A stretch of 64,000 nucleotides of DNA from JABDGM01 sp046349975 (GTDB taxonomy: Bacteria; Planctomycetota; Planctomycetia; Pirellulales; Lacipirellulaceae), in NCBI GenBank assembly GCA_046349975.1, contig JAXMBH010000005.1:62001-126000 (forward strand). Direction: 5' to 3'. Numbering within the stretch: position 1 is the first letter of the stretch; every line of letters starts with the position of its first letter. A program made the position numbers and the translations under genes. The notes beneath the pieces were generated by a model, which was not told the origin of the DNA, did no database searches, and saw nothing but the letters and a program-made list of their open reading frames with translations. Positions 1 through 11,302 of the stretch are shown piece after piece.

Positions 1-402
1 ATCGCGCACGACCGCCCGCGAAACCACTAGTCCCGCCGCCCCAGAGAACCCCATTAAAAACCGCGCGCCCAGCAACCACCAGACCGACGGCGCGATACTG
101 CAGAGCAGGGCGGTCCCTGCGAACCCCGCGCACCCCACGAACAACGGCATGCGTCGCCCCGTGCGATCGCTGATCGGCCCCACAATGAACTGCCCAATCG
201 CCAACCCCGCGAGAAAGAACGACAACGTCAGCGGCACGGTGCCCGGCGGCGCTTGCAGCTCCCGCTCCATCTGCGGAAACGCCGGCAGATACATGTCAAT
301 CGCCAGCGGCGAAAACGCCGAGAGCGCACCGAGCAACACAATCAGGCCAAACGACGAAGCCCCCGCACGATCCACCGGTTGCTCAGTTCCTGTTTCGCAC
401 AT
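1..402 (-). CDS. MFS drug-resistance transporter, Bcr/CflA type (3' part outside window)
   Basis: The frame is open from an ATG at 402 to the window edge, giving the first 134 residues. A first membrane segment (about 20-43) ends in DMYLPAFP, a signature of the Bcr/CflA drug:H+ antiporter subfamily. The MFS motif A variant GPISDRTGRR (75-84) follows TM2, and GAAGLVVSRAVVRD lies near the cut end, as in Bcr-type proteins. Such proteins export drugs or small metabolites across the inner membrane using the proton gradient. The substrate cannot be told from the sequence. The next gene on this strand, the sulfatase, starts far upstream and there is only a 56-base gap, so the two could be co-transcribed. 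Confidence 0.85.
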   Translation of the reverse strand, partial: MCETGTEQPVDRAGASSFGLIVLLGALSAFSPLAIDMYLPAFPQMERELQAPPGTVPLTLSFFLAGLAIGQFIVGPISDRTGRRMPLFVGCAGFAGTALLCSIAPSVWWLLGARFLMGFSGAAGLVVSRAVVRD

Positions 403-458
403 CGCCTTCGGCGCGTCTCTCCGAAACTCGCACCAATCACACTACACCCGACAATCAC

Positions 459-1880
459 TCACTTCGCCATCGATGTCGACGGCAACTCCATCGCCTTCGG
501 AAACGCCTTCGTCGCCATTGCCTCCGTCGCCACACCTTCGTCGCCCTGCTCACGCATCAATCGATCCAATAGCGCACCCATCTCGCGCAACTTCTCCGCG
601 TGCTTCGCATCCGCGGCCAGATTGTGCAGCTCATTTGGATCGGCCTCAAGATCGAACAACTCCTCCGAGGGCCGATGAAAATATCGTGCCACAAGCTCAT
701 TCGCCGCATGATCGGTCTTTGCCCGAGCAACCCACGACGCCCAATACTCGCTGCCATCCACCGGCTTGCCGAGGTCGATGTGCGTATGAAACTCTGCCTC
801 CGGCTTCAGGTTGCGAATATACTTCCACCCGCTCGTACGAACCGTGCGCATTGGGTATTGGTTCATTTTCCCGTCGCCGCTATGCGTAGCGAAAATGACA
901 TCACGAAACGTCGTCTCACGACCAGTGAGCAGCGGGATGAACGACCGCCCATCGATGTCGGCCGGCGGCGTGTCACCTGCCGCCTCCACCAGCGTCGGCA
1001 ACAAGTCGACCAGACTCACAAGCGCATCGCATCGCGACCCCGGCTTGATCACGCCCGGCCACACCGCGAACAGGTTCGTGCGTGTGCCCGTGTCATAGAG
1101 GTTCCACTTGCCGAACGGCCACTGGGCTCCTTGATCGGCAAATTCGATAAACAACGTGTTCGCCCCGAGCCGCTTGTACGCTTCATCGTATACCAAAGCG
1201 ATTTCGCGATCGCAACGCTCCACTGCCGCCTGATACCGAGCCCTCCAACGGCGCGTCGCAGGTGTATCAACAAGGATCGGCGACGGCTCGAACGACGAAC
1301 GCTCCGACCCATTCGCGGCGCCATTCTTGTCGAGCGCCGGCCACGGCACATGCGGAAAATTGGTGCCCACCATCAAGCACAGCGGCTTGTCCGATTTCCG
1401 CACTCGCAAGTACTCGATGGCCGACGACACGCACTGGTCGTCGTGGAACGTGTCGTGTGCCGTGTAGTCGAACCCGTACTTACGCCCCTGCTCGTAATGC
1501 GCCACTTTGCCAATCGCGGCCACTTCATACCCGAGTGCCTGCAAGTACGCCGGCAGCTTCTTGGCCTCCCCCCGCGGCGGCTGGTGGTTGAGCATCCCGC
1601 CGCTGTGCACCGGCATGAGCCCGGTCAAGAAAGCCGCCCGGCTCGGAGCGCACGTCGGCGAAGCGGCAAACGCGTGCGTAAGCGTCATTCCTTCTCGCGC
1701 CAACCGCTCCAGCGACGGCGTCGCAAACTGCTTCGCCCCGCTCACGGACGAATCGAGGTAGCCGTGGTCATCGGCAATGAACACGACAATATTCGGCCGC
1801 GACTTCTCTGCGGCGTGTGCTGTGTTTGGAATCGGCAAGAGAATAACGGCGCAGATAACGGCAAAATGAATGTGGCTCAT
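459..1880 (-). CDS. Secreted sulfatase (type I, formylglycine-dependent)
   Basis: This is an arylsulfatase/N-sulfoglucosamine sulfohydrolase-like enzyme of the alkaline-phosphatase superfamily. Counting from an upstream Met at 1901, a hydrophobic signal sequence covers about 8-31 and ends AHAA. The metal-binding DDHG is at 44-47. The CAPSR formylglycine motif has Cys84 as the residue to be oxidised, followed by AAFLTG. The usual HSGD- and GRSFIPLL-type blocks lie in the C-terminal half. I chose the second Met (1880) because it sits directly before the signal peptide. Planctomycetes carry many such enzymes for removing sulfate from algal or host polysaccharides. The specific substrate cannot be assigned. 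The FAD reductase gene lies 150 bases upstream on the same strand. Confidence 0.93.
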   Translation of the reverse strand: MSHIHFAVICAVILLPIPNTAHAAEKSRPNIVVFIADDHGYLDSSVSGAKQFATPSLERLAREGMTLTHAFAASPTCAPSRAAFLTGLMPVHSGGMLNHQPPRGEAKKLPAYLQALGYEVAAIGKVAHYEQGRKYGFDYTAHDTFHDDQCVSSAIEYLRVRKSDKPLCLMVGTNFPHVPWPALDKNGAANGSERSSFEPSPILVDTPATRRWRARYQAAVERCDREIALVYDEAYKRLGANTLFIEFADQGAQWPFGKWNLYDTGTRTNLFAVWPGVIKPGSRCDALVSLVDLLPTLVEAAGDTPPADIDGRSFIPLLTGRETTFRDVIFATHSGDGKMNQYPMRTVRTSGWKYIRNLKPEAEFHTHIDLGKPVDGSEYWASWVARAKTDHAANELVARYFHRPSEELFDLEADPNELHNLAADAKHAEKLREMGALLDRLMREQGDEGVATEAMATKAFPKAMELPSTSMAK

Positions 1881-2030
1881 GTTGACAGGATAACAGGCCA
1901 ACCTGCTGCCTACGACGCCGCCGGTGCTGCGATTTTCGCAACACCTCCGCGCAACACCTCAATCGTGCACAGCCTGACTCGCTGTGGAATCGAGCCGATG
2001 GCGACTGCTGAAGCGAAACCAGCGAAAGCG

Positions 2031-3218
2031 TTATTCGGATCGCCGACTCGCCGGCTTCATCACGCCGCGGCGATGAAAATACACTTGGCTCGCGGCCATG
2101 CGCATCGGCCGCGACGCGAGCATCAGATTGAAAAGCAAGTCGCTTTGAAAGCGGTCGAACAGCCACCGCAGCACCCGCTTCGTGCGGAACTTCGGATACG
2201 TCGCGGCAAACCATTGGTGGGGGTCTTCACAGTTGCCTTCCAAGAACTCGGCTACCGCGTGGCCCGCGGCGAGGCCGTGCTTGAGCGCAGTGTGAATGCC
2301 GCCGGCGGTGACGGGCGACACCATACCGGCGGCGTCGCCGACCAGCAACGCGCGCTCCGTCGACACGCCTTGCACGACACCCCCACACGGAATGGCGCCG
2401 GCACGGATCGACACGGGTTCGCGACCACGAACATCGGCGATCGGCGCAATTTTGTCGAGGAACTTCTCCATAACTCGTTTCATGGCCTCGGCGTGGGACG
2501 GCCGGCGGGATCGGCTTCGAGTCGAACCCAGCCACCCCGGCCAAAAATCATTCCGCGGCATGCGGCGCGCCAGCCCAATTTGCGTGACGCCGACACCCGG
2601 AACGATCCAGCCAATGTAGCCCGGCGCAAGCTTGCGATCCATGAAACAGTGCAGCCGGTAGGCGGCGGCGAGCGCAACATCGCCAAATTCGTACTCCATG
2701 CCATACAGAAACTTCCGGTTCTGACCGAGCCCAAGGCTCTTGGCGACCTGCGAGTTCGGCCCGTCGGCGCCGACGAGGTAGCGTGTGTCTCCGACATTTC
2801 CGAGTCGAAAACCGCTCCGTATTTTCGTCGCGCCAGTAAACGATGTGCCGCAGATGAGTTCCACGCCGGCCGCCCGCGCATGGTTGGCCAGCCAACGGAC
2901 AACATTCGGCGTGTCCGTGGCGAGGAAGTAATAGCCGGGCGCATCGAGATCGACAAACCGCATGTTCGGTGCGTACAACCGAACACCCGGCACCGCTCGC
3001 ACGAGTTCGGCCGGCAACAAGTCAATCAGAGCAATTTGATCGACAACCTCTTTGACGATGACGCCTGTCGTGTGCAGCATATCACCGGGGTCGTGCTTAC
3101 GCTCGAGCACGCGCACTCGCAAGCCCCGTCGCGCCAGCACCGTGGCGCATGCCAACCCTGCGAAGCTCGCGCCAACGATCGTACAATCCACCGCGGTCGA
3201 GTTAGATGGGCTAGTCAA
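2031..3218 (-). CDS. NAD(P)/FAD-dependent oxidoreductase, geranylgeranyl-reductase-like
   Basis: The 395-residue protein starts with a Rossmann fold (about 12-40): IVGASFAGLACATVLARRG followed by an acidic-ended second strand (RVLER), the usual FAD ADP-binding site. A second FAD block, LLVGDAAGMVSPVTAGGI, lies near 290-308, and LVGADGPNS is the middle 'DG' motif. This arrangement is that of the geranylgeranyl reductase / aromatic hydroxylase (FAD_binding_3) group, which reduces isoprenoid chains or oxidises aromatic substrates. The first glycine motif is GASFAG rather than GGGPAG, which is tolerated in the family. It may act on membrane isoprenoids, but nothing nearby fixes the substrate. It sits 150 bases upstream of the sulfatase on the same strand; a functional link is not evident. 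Confidence 0.82.
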   Translation of the reverse strand: MTSPSNSTAVDCTIVGASFAGLACATVLARRGLRVRVLERKHDPGDMLHTTGVIVKEVVDQIALIDLLPAELVRAVPGVRLYAPNMRFVDLDAPGYYFLATDTPNVVRWLANHARAAGVELICGTSFTGATKIRSGFRLGNVGDTRYLVGADGPNSQVAKSLGLGQNRKFLYGMEYEFGDVALAAAYRLHCFMDRKLAPGYIGWIVPGVGVTQIGLARRMPRNDFWPGWLGSTRSRSRRPSHAEAMKRVMEKFLDKIAPIADVRGREPVSIRAGAIPCGGVVQGVSTERALLVGDAAGMVSPVTAGGIHTALKHGLAAGHAVAEFLEGNCEDPHQWFAATYPKFRTKRVLRWLFDRFQSDLLFNLMLASRPMRMAASQVYFHRRGVMKPASRRSE

Positions 3219-3362
3219 AACAAGGGCGACGGCCTGAGTTTCGCGTCGGTTGCCGGGGGGTCTATTGCATCAAAGTCTGGCGAAGCCGCCGCAGCTTTTT
3301 GTGAAGTTCGTACGCGGCGAGTTGGTCGCTGGTTCATGCTCCTATTGGAACCGCAAATGCTG

Positions 3363-4346
3363 CTAACGTGTGCCCGCCCGACTTCGAAGCAAACTCAACA
3401 CTACGAGGCCAATCGCGGCGACGGAAATCAGCGCTGGTTCGGGGACAGCTACGGACGTGCCAGCGGCGAGGTGATTCCCCAGGTTGCGTCTCCAGACGAC
3501 ATAGTCCGCGGCATCGATGCCAAAGTTGCCGTTGCCGTCGGCATCGTAGACGGTCGTCGATCCGATGGTGGATCGCCACACGTCGTAATCATCGAGGCCA
3601 ACCGTGCCGTCGTGATTGTAGTCGCCCGCAAGGTAGCCGGGCGAGGCGATTTGGCGAGCCAGCACCGGATCGAGAACGCCGTTCCAAAGGCGAATCAGAG
3701 CGACGCGACCATCAGAGAACTCGAATTGGCCGCCGGCAATTACATTATCGAGGAAAAACGCCAACTCCAAGTCGGGGTTGTTGGCGTTATTGATGTTGAG
3801 CAAGTTGGTTGTGGTCGTAAACTGGCTGACTCCGTCGAGATACGAGTTGACCGTCGTGCCGTCGTTGGTGAGGACGACATGGTGATACTTATTGTTCGTC
3901 CAGCCGGAACTCGATCCGCTGATGGGATACACATGAAGGTTGTTCTGCGGATTGACATAAAAACCGTTGTCCGACTGTCGATGCTCGACATCGATAATGC
4001 GCCGCCAGCCGCCGTCCCGCTGAGTGAACAGAAAGACCAAGTCGACCGAGTAGTTTGTCGGCGCGACAAGGCCCGTCGTATTGAGCGTAAGACCGGCCTG
4101 CTGGTTCGTCGGGTTATCATTTCCATCGAACGACCACACATACTGGTTCACGCCAAGCACGACATCGGGGACAAAGCCGCTGAGCGCGAGCGGATCGGTG
4201 GGGACTAGAGGCGGCACGCCGGGTTCGGCCGCTGCCAGTGTCCCATTGAACTGGTATGTGGCGACCGCGGTAGCTGCCAACGTTGGTTCAGCGCTTGTGA
4301 GAATGAACCATACGACAAGGATAGAACGTGGCATGGCTGCTCTCAT
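3363..4346 (-). CDS. Secreted LamG-domain protein with dockerin-like segment and PEP-CTERM-like anchor
   Basis: Starting at 4346 (or the Met at 4334, which has GAGAG eight bases upstream), the protein has a signal peptide ending near TLAATAVA. About 200 residues follow with the jelly-roll look of a LamG/concanavalin-A-like lectin domain ('YSVDLVFLFTQRDGGWRRIIDVE', then a 'VNSYLDGVSQF' strand). Next comes GDYNHDGTVGLDDYDVWR and a second DADGNGNFGIDAADYVVWRR, the paired calcium-binding loops of the planctomycete dockerin-like repeat. The end is a VPEPA motif, one membrane helix and a short Arg-rich tail. It is probably displayed at the cell surface and may bind a polysaccharide. Neighbours give no operon partner. 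Confidence 0.85.
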   Translation of the reverse strand: MRAAMPRSILVVWFILTSAEPTLAATAVATYQFNGTLAAAEPGVPPLVPTDPLALSGFVPDVVLGVNQYVWSFDGNDNPTNQQAGLTLNTTGLVAPTNYSVDLVFLFTQRDGGWRRIIDVEHRQSDNGFYVNPQNNLHVYPISGSSSGWTNNKYHHVVLTNDGTTVNSYLDGVSQFTTTTNLLNINNANNPDLELAFFLDNVIAGGQFEFSDGRVALIRLWNGVLDPVLARQIASPGYLAGDYNHDGTVGLDDYDVWRSTIGSTTVYDADGNGNFGIDAADYVVWRRNLGNHLAAGTSVAVPEPALISVAAIGLVVLSLLRSRAGTR

Positions 4347-4561
4347 CGCTGGTAAACATCGAAAAGATTGATACGGAGAGTCGAACGGCTCCCGAAAGGC
4401 CGACAAGCTGCAAATCGGCGATAGCGTAGCCTGGGAACAATGCGGATGTCAATTAGTCCACCGCCCATGCGGCAAACAAAGCTCGAAAACCGGCGGCGAA
4501 TTCGTTGGCGGCCGGGCCAACCAATTACACAGGGGCCGGGCGTGGACGTTACTCACCTCAT

Positions 4562-5050
4562 TTACGTCGCCTGTTCGCGGCGGCGTTCCCAGCGCCATAC
4601 GGGTCCATCTTCCGGATCGACGACATCGCCGACGTGGAGGAAGGCGCACTTCGTGAGCACACGTGTCGACGCATTCGGAGTCGGCAACGTATGGGCACGA
4701 ACTGTGGCAACACCTTGCGCGAATGCAAAGTTTGTCAGTGCTTCAGCAGCCTCGGTTGCATAGCCATTGCCCTCGTGTTCCGGTGCAATGGCGTAAGCGA
4801 TCTCGACGACGCCTTCGACCGGTGGCCCCTTGAAGCAGCAGTTGCCAACCTTGTCGCCCGTCTTGCGGTTCACAATGTCAAACCCATGACGCCAAGGGTC
4901 GATCGAACGTGAAGCATGCAGAGCGATGAGCCAGTCGGCCGAAACCTGAGCCCGATCCTCAGGACTCATCGCCTCGATCATAGCGAGAGTTTCGTCACGG
5001 GTGAGCAGTTTCAGCACCAGGGACCTGGTCGAGAGTTGTGTGGTATTCAT
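4562..5050 (-). CDS. GNAT N-acetyltransferase (RimJ/RimL-like)
   Basis: The 162-residue frame from ATG 5050 has the GNAT core. STRSLVLKLL forms the first strand, a beta strand carries VVEIAYAIAPEHEGNGYATEA (the EGNGYATEA acetyl-CoA pyrophosphate loop, a variant of Q/RxxGxG/A), and ASTRVLTKCAF is the late helix typical of the RimJ/RimL (Acetyltransf_3) branch. That branch acetylates N-terminal amines of ribosomal proteins or small-molecule amines; the substrate here is unknown. An in-frame extension to 5134 exists, but its residues (HAKLGHSVSVARASPG) do not look like a GNAT N terminus. The fragmentary mobile-element sequence begins immediately upstream on the other strand. Confidence 0.85.
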   Translation of the reverse strand: MNTTQLSTRSLVLKLLTRDETLAMIEAMSPEDRAQVSADWLIALHASRSIDPWRHGFDIVNRKTGDKVGNCCFKGPPVEGVVEIAYAIAPEHEGNGYATEAAEALTNFAFAQGVATVRAHTLPTPNASTRVLTKCAFLHVGDVVDPEDGPVWRWERRREQAT

Positions 5051-5111
5051 ACCGGAATTGTACTGCATCGCCGAAGCGCCAGGCGATGCACGGGCGACGG
5101 AAACACTGTGA

Positions 5112-5630
5112 CCCAGTTTTGCGTGATTCATCAAGTCGAGGCGGACTCCGACCTTGCCTGGCGCGAAGGCGTCGCGGAGATGGTCGGCGACTTTATGAGC
5201 AAGGCGAAGTTCCGCGAGCAGCCGCAGCGCGAGAACCCAACGCTGTTTGAGAAGATTCGCGACGCGGTTCTCAAGCTAATCGGCAAGTTTACGCCCGAGG
5301 ATGCCGCGCACCGGGAAATGCTCGACTGGCTGCGAAGCAGTAGCGACAAGTCCAAGGAACCAACCACCTCTGGCCACGCCATCATCGCCTCACAAGCTCC
5401 AGGTGGAAGTGAGCGCGGGGCATCTCTACAGCCTACAACTGGCGCTACACGGCCTGCAGACCATGAAGACGAAGGGTTGGATGCAGGAGTACCAGCCGGA
5501 CGCGATCAGCCCGGTGGAGCAAATGCTGGGTGTAGGTATGGAGCGATGGCGTGCACTTCAACAGGGATATAACCTAAAGTTGACGCGGCGAACAACTGGC
5601 AATAATCCTATACTTAAGCAGCTTTCTTGA
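5112..5630 (+). pseudogene. Degraded phage/plasmid-type protein fragments in two frames
   Basis: This stretch between two minus-strand genes holds two protein-like pieces that do not share a frame or have a convincing start. The first (about 5140-5365) reads WREGVAEMVGDFMSKAKFRE, then ENPTLFEKIRDAVLKLIGKF. That is the pattern at the end of domains found in large polyvalent proteins of phages and conjugative elements ('...NPxLFxxIxxxIxxLIxKL'). The second (about 5390-5585) contains GHLYSLQLALHGLQ, then EYQPDAISPVEQMLGVGMER and RALQQGYNLK, which looks like real coding sequence but which I do not recognise. The change of frame and the overlap with the DUF1254 gene end suggest remnants of an integrated element. 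Assignment of the first piece is by pattern memory only. Confidence 0.4.
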
Positions 5631-7026
5631 TTGCCGGCGGCTTCCAAGTGCCGTTGAGGATGGACGGACTTTTTTGCTTCGGCCAGTAGAGGCGGAGCAT
5701 GGGGATGAAGCGGCCTTCGGGGGTAGGGAGCCAGTTGGCTTCTTTGTCGCCGCCGGGGTTGTCGTGCTGCAGATAGAGGTCGACCGAGCCGTCTTTGTTT
5801 TTGGTGAACTTGTTGCGGGCGCTAAGCGTGTAACGGTTGAGGGGGTTGTCGACGAAGAACATTTGCTCGTCGTACATGGTAAGGGACCAGAAGCCGTCGA
5901 CGGGGGGCAACTGGCCTTTGTCGAAGTGCAGGACGTATTTTTCGTTGCCCAGGTACGGCTTGCCATCGGCGGCAATTTCGGACGTGGGATAGACGGCATC
6001 TTTCGGGCGGTTCGCGCCGAGACCAATCGCGGCGATGAAGGCGCGCTGTAGGTAATCGGTCCCGTATAAGCCGGCTTTCGTAGTAAAGATCCAGCCGTTG
6101 TCATCGGTACCAGCCTTCTGGAAGTGGCCCATGATTTTTTCGAAGCTAAGTTTCGGTACGTCCTGCAGCGCGGCGGCGACGTCGTCGCCGAGCTTCGACA
6201 GTTCGACTTTTTCGCCAGCGACGATGCCGAGCTGTTTGAGCTTAGCGACCATCGGGGCGTCTTCGGCGTAAGCCGGGTTCTCCTTCATGAGTTCGGTCAT
6301 GAGGTTGAAGTAGTCTTCGGTGCTGAGAGCGTTCACTTGATCGCGGACAGGCTTTTTCATGTCGATGCTGGAGTCGACTGTGCCTTCGGGCGGCGTGTAG
6401 CTTTTTCCATAGGAGCTCAGCGGGACGAGCGAGACTTCGTCCTGCATTTTATGGACGGCGGCGTAGTCGTCGGGCGTGCCGGTGCAGTAGATGCGGCCGA
6501 TGATCCAGACCATCGCCGTGGCGGATTTATATTCTTTGACGCCAGAGGGGAGCGTGCCTTTCCAGTGTGGGCCGGTGATGGCGTACTTTTGCGCTCCGGT
6601 GCCGGTGGTGCGCTTGCCGGGGTCTTGGAAGACATCGGTCCAGGCGTTGAGCATCGGGAAAAGGTAGTAGCGACCATGCGCATCGGGGATGCTGAGGACG
6701 TACGGCTCTTTGGCAACGTCGATGAAGGCCGTGGTGTAGAGCGTATCTGCGTTCGGGGCGGTGACATCCTTGAAGGCGGCGGTCGGATATTCGCGGAGGC
6801 GAATGAGCTGACCCATAGGGCCGTGTGTGCCTTCGACCTTGGCAGCATTGGTGATCACGCGACGGGTCATCTCCATCGTGACTAGCGGGTAGCCGTAGAT
6901 GTACGCTTCGATGGCGAGTTGTTTTGCTTCGGAAGGGGAAAGCTTGGTTTGAGCCGCCGTGGCCGACAGCAATGGCGAGGCAACCGCAGCGAGGAAAACT
7001 ATGAGTCGGGGGATCAAGCTGTTCAT
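5614..7026 (-). CDS. Exported DUF1254/DUF1214 domain protein
   Basis: I chose ATG 7026 because AAAGG lies about 10 bases upstream and a signal peptide follows (MNSLIPRLIVFLAAVASPLL...ATAAQ). The 470-residue protein has the DUF1254 block EAYIYGYPLVTMEMTRR and, further on, 'NADTLYTTAFIDVAKEPYVL'. The C-terminal DUF1214 block contains FWSLTMYDEQMFFVDNPLNRY and 'LYLQHDNPGGDKEANWLPTP'. These domains pair in periplasmic or secreted proteins of unknown biochemical function found across proteobacteria and planctomycetes. It ends in IKKAA, a tail also seen on three glycosyltransferases further along. It appears monocistronic; the rRNA-operon terminator lies about 180 bases upstream. Confidence 0.9.
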   Translation of the reverse strand: MNSLIPRLIVFLAAVASPLLSATAAQTKLSPSEAKQLAIEAYIYGYPLVTMEMTRRVITNAAKVEGTHGPMGQLIRLREYPTAAFKDVTAPNADTLYTTAFIDVAKEPYVLSIPDAHGRYYLFPMLNAWTDVFQDPGKRTTGTGAQKYAITGPHWKGTLPSGVKEYKSATAMVWIIGRIYCTGTPDDYAAVHKMQDEVSLVPLSSYGKSYTPPEGTVDSSIDMKKPVRDQVNALSTEDYFNLMTELMKENPAYAEDAPMVAKLKQLGIVAGEKVELSKLGDDVAAALQDVPKLSFEKIMGHFQKAGTDDNGWIFTTKAGLYGTDYLQRAFIAAIGLGANRPKDAVYPTSEIAADGKPYLGNEKYVLHFDKGQLPPVDGFWSLTMYDEQMFFVDNPLNRYTLSARNKFTKNKDGSVDLYLQHDNPGGDKEANWLPTPEGRFIPMLRLYWPKQKSPSILNGTWKPPAIKKAA

Positions 7027-7201
7027 AGCGAAGAAACCTTTCGCGAAACGTAAGGTGGAAGGCAAGGCTCGCGGCTTTCCGAAATCGCGGCCCCAGAAAG
7101 GCGGACTCATTATGCCGCGAAGAGCGACACGATGTCAGGGGAGGGGCGACATCGCAATGAGGAGAATATTGGGTATGGTGGCAAGATGAGCGGGCGCAAA
7201 A

Positions 7202-7241
7202 AAAACCCCGCGGAGTCTTTGAAACTCACGCGGGGTTTTTT
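7202..7241 (-). terminator. Rho-independent terminator of the 23S-5S operon
   Basis: A perfect CCCCGCG/CGCGGGG stem (7206-7212 with 7229-7235) is extended inward by GAGT/ACTC and flanked by A5 on one side and T6 on the other. Transcription of the rRNA operon on the minus strand runs off 5S directly into it and meets the U run at 7205-7201. The T run at 7236-7241 means it could also stop plus-strand transcripts. Confidence 0.9.
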
Positions 7242-7251
7242 GGTTATAAAA

Positions 7252-7361
7252 ACCTGGCGATACCTACTTTCGCGCTGGTAGGCACTATCATCGGCCCGGA
7301 AAGCTTAACGGCTGTGTTCGGGATGGGAACAGGTGTTTCCTTTCCGGTATGGTCGCCAGAA
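7252..7361 (-). rRNA. rrf: 5S ribosomal RNA
   Basis: Read on the minus strand, the sequence begins TCTGGCGACC and ends ATCGCCAGG, which pair as helix I. It contains the conserved block CCCATCCCGAACACAG of bacterial 5S RNA and GATGATAGTGC with the late GCGAAAGTAGGTA. Length of about 110 bases is normal. It lies 260 bases downstream of 23S and just before the operon terminator. Ends are estimated to within a few bases. Confidence 0.95.
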
Positions 7362-7430
7362 GAGGCTCGCAGCACCGTTAGACGCTGCAAGCCTGGGTTA
7401 ATTTGGTTTGAATTGCAGGAGTGGCTGGCG

Positions 7431-7598
7431 AGGGGACAGGATGCAGGAGACGGGGGTCAGGGGAACTGACTCGTACCATTATCCTTAATTCTCGCCACTC
7501 ATTTGTTCTTAGATCTTGTTAGGGATGCGAACAGAGATTGCACTGAGGTAAGGGTTTCCAAAGAAATCCCTGACCCCCGTATCCTGTATCCTCACCCC
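7431..7598. repeat. Inverted repeat element in the 23S-5S spacer
   Basis: The left arm (about 7431-7464) reads GGACAGGATGCAGGAGACGG then GGGTCAGGGG. The right arm (about 7567-7598) is its imperfect reverse complement, CCCTGACCCCCGTATCCTGT followed by ATCCTCACCCC. The 100 bases between hold no frame. Similar 'CAGGATGCAGG...GGGG' arms recur at 28.6-28.8 kb, so this looks like a small dispersed palindromic element inserted in the rRNA spacer. In the transcript it would form a long hairpin between 23S and 5S. Confidence 0.65.
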
Positions 7599-7619
7599 TT
7601 TTGCAAGAGCGTTAGATAA

Positions 7620-10562
<2,943 letters not shown>

Positions 10563-11108
10563 GCTCTCGAAAGAAGCTGTCAGCTGTTAGCTTTCAGCTA
10601 TTAGCCAGAAAGACCGGGGCCGCGGACGGCCCGGCTCGCTGTGCTGCCGAGAGTGTTCGACAAAATGCTTGGTGGGGCGGTTGCATTCCGTCCCACGCTA
10701 CGTTTTGTCCAAGAGAGCCGGCGAAGGCTTTCTTGGACGAGTAACGCTCGAACTAATCTAAGAACAAAAAAGAGTCTTGGCTAAGTGTAAACTTCAAACC
10801 GGGCCCGGGGACGGGCCGGCTCGCTGTCACACTTAGCAAGATGCCACTCTTGCTTTTCAAAACCAAATTGTCAAAGAACGTTCACAACTGAGCCATTGCG
10901 GGCTCAATCGCTTACTTGGTCACAATCTACCAAGCCTATCATTGTACTGCTGCAGAGTAGCCTGCCGGCCAGACTGCAGAGTGCCAATGGACAGAGGCCG
11001 ACAAGGCAGGAACTTTTCCCTCCGGGAAAAACTTGGGGGAGCTGCCTTACCAGCCTCTGGCCACTCGCGGTGACCCCCTCCACTGATGAGTTACCTCCTT
11101 CAGTGGAA
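10563..11108 (-). other. Structured leader of the 23S-5S operon, no 16S gene
   Basis: About 550 transcribed bases precede 23S and contain no gene. Several hairpins can be read. One pairs CCACTG with CAGTGG just after the promoter (about 11082-11107), with AAGGAGGT in its loop. One pairs CCAGAGGC...AAGGCAG with CTGCCTT...GCCTCTG (about 10990-11065). GACAAAA/TTTTGTC flank a GC-rich stem near 10660-10710, and TCCAAGA/TCTTGGA lie at about 10709-10738. Two GC-rich copies of a CCGG...GGACGG...CCGGCTCGCTGT unit lie at about 10614-10642 and 10798-10826. These look like RNase III-type processing stems. Confidence 0.65.
10865..10882 (-). promoter_or_regulatory. boxA-like antitermination site
   Basis: On the minus strand AACGTTCTTTGACAATTT closely matches the rRNA-leader boxA consensus TGCTCTTTAACAATTT, where NusB-NusE load to make RNA polymerase resistant to Rho. 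It lies about 300 bases before 23S, downstream of the promoter at 11115-11143. Finding it in front of 23S rather than 16S fits a separately transcribed 23S-5S unit. Confidence 0.7.
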
Positions 11109-11114
11109 TCGCAG

Positions 11115-11143
11115 AATATAACAGCCACGTGTGGCTGTGTCAA
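11115..11143 (-). promoter_or_regulatory. rRNA promoter with palindrome in the spacer
   Basis: On the minus strand a perfect -35 (TTGACA, 11138-11143) and a near-perfect -10 (TATATT, 11115-11120) are 17 bases apart, the optimal sigma-70 spacing. The spacer holds the inverted repeat CAGCCAC-AC-GTGGCTG, which fills almost the whole gap and could be an operator. The predicted start is near 11108. It is the only strong promoter seen upstream of 23S. Confidence 0.8.
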
Positions 11144-11302
11144 ACGCGTGAGAATTGCATTCTACGGATAGGTCGACCGAGAACAAGGGGGCTATTTCAC
11201 AATTTTTAAAAATGTTTGGAAGCACTACGTCGTCGTTAAAATGGGCAGTTTTACGGTGCCAAGGTGCTGCACACAAAGCAACCACCAGCTGCCTGTAGCG
11301 AC

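Noticed and set aside
600..4208. A 1202-residue open frame on the plus strand across 600-4208
   Set aside because: It runs antisense to the sulfatase, FAD reductase and LamG genes, which have clear motifs and signal peptides. Its own composition is Arg-rich and shows no domain. It is a by-product of high GC.
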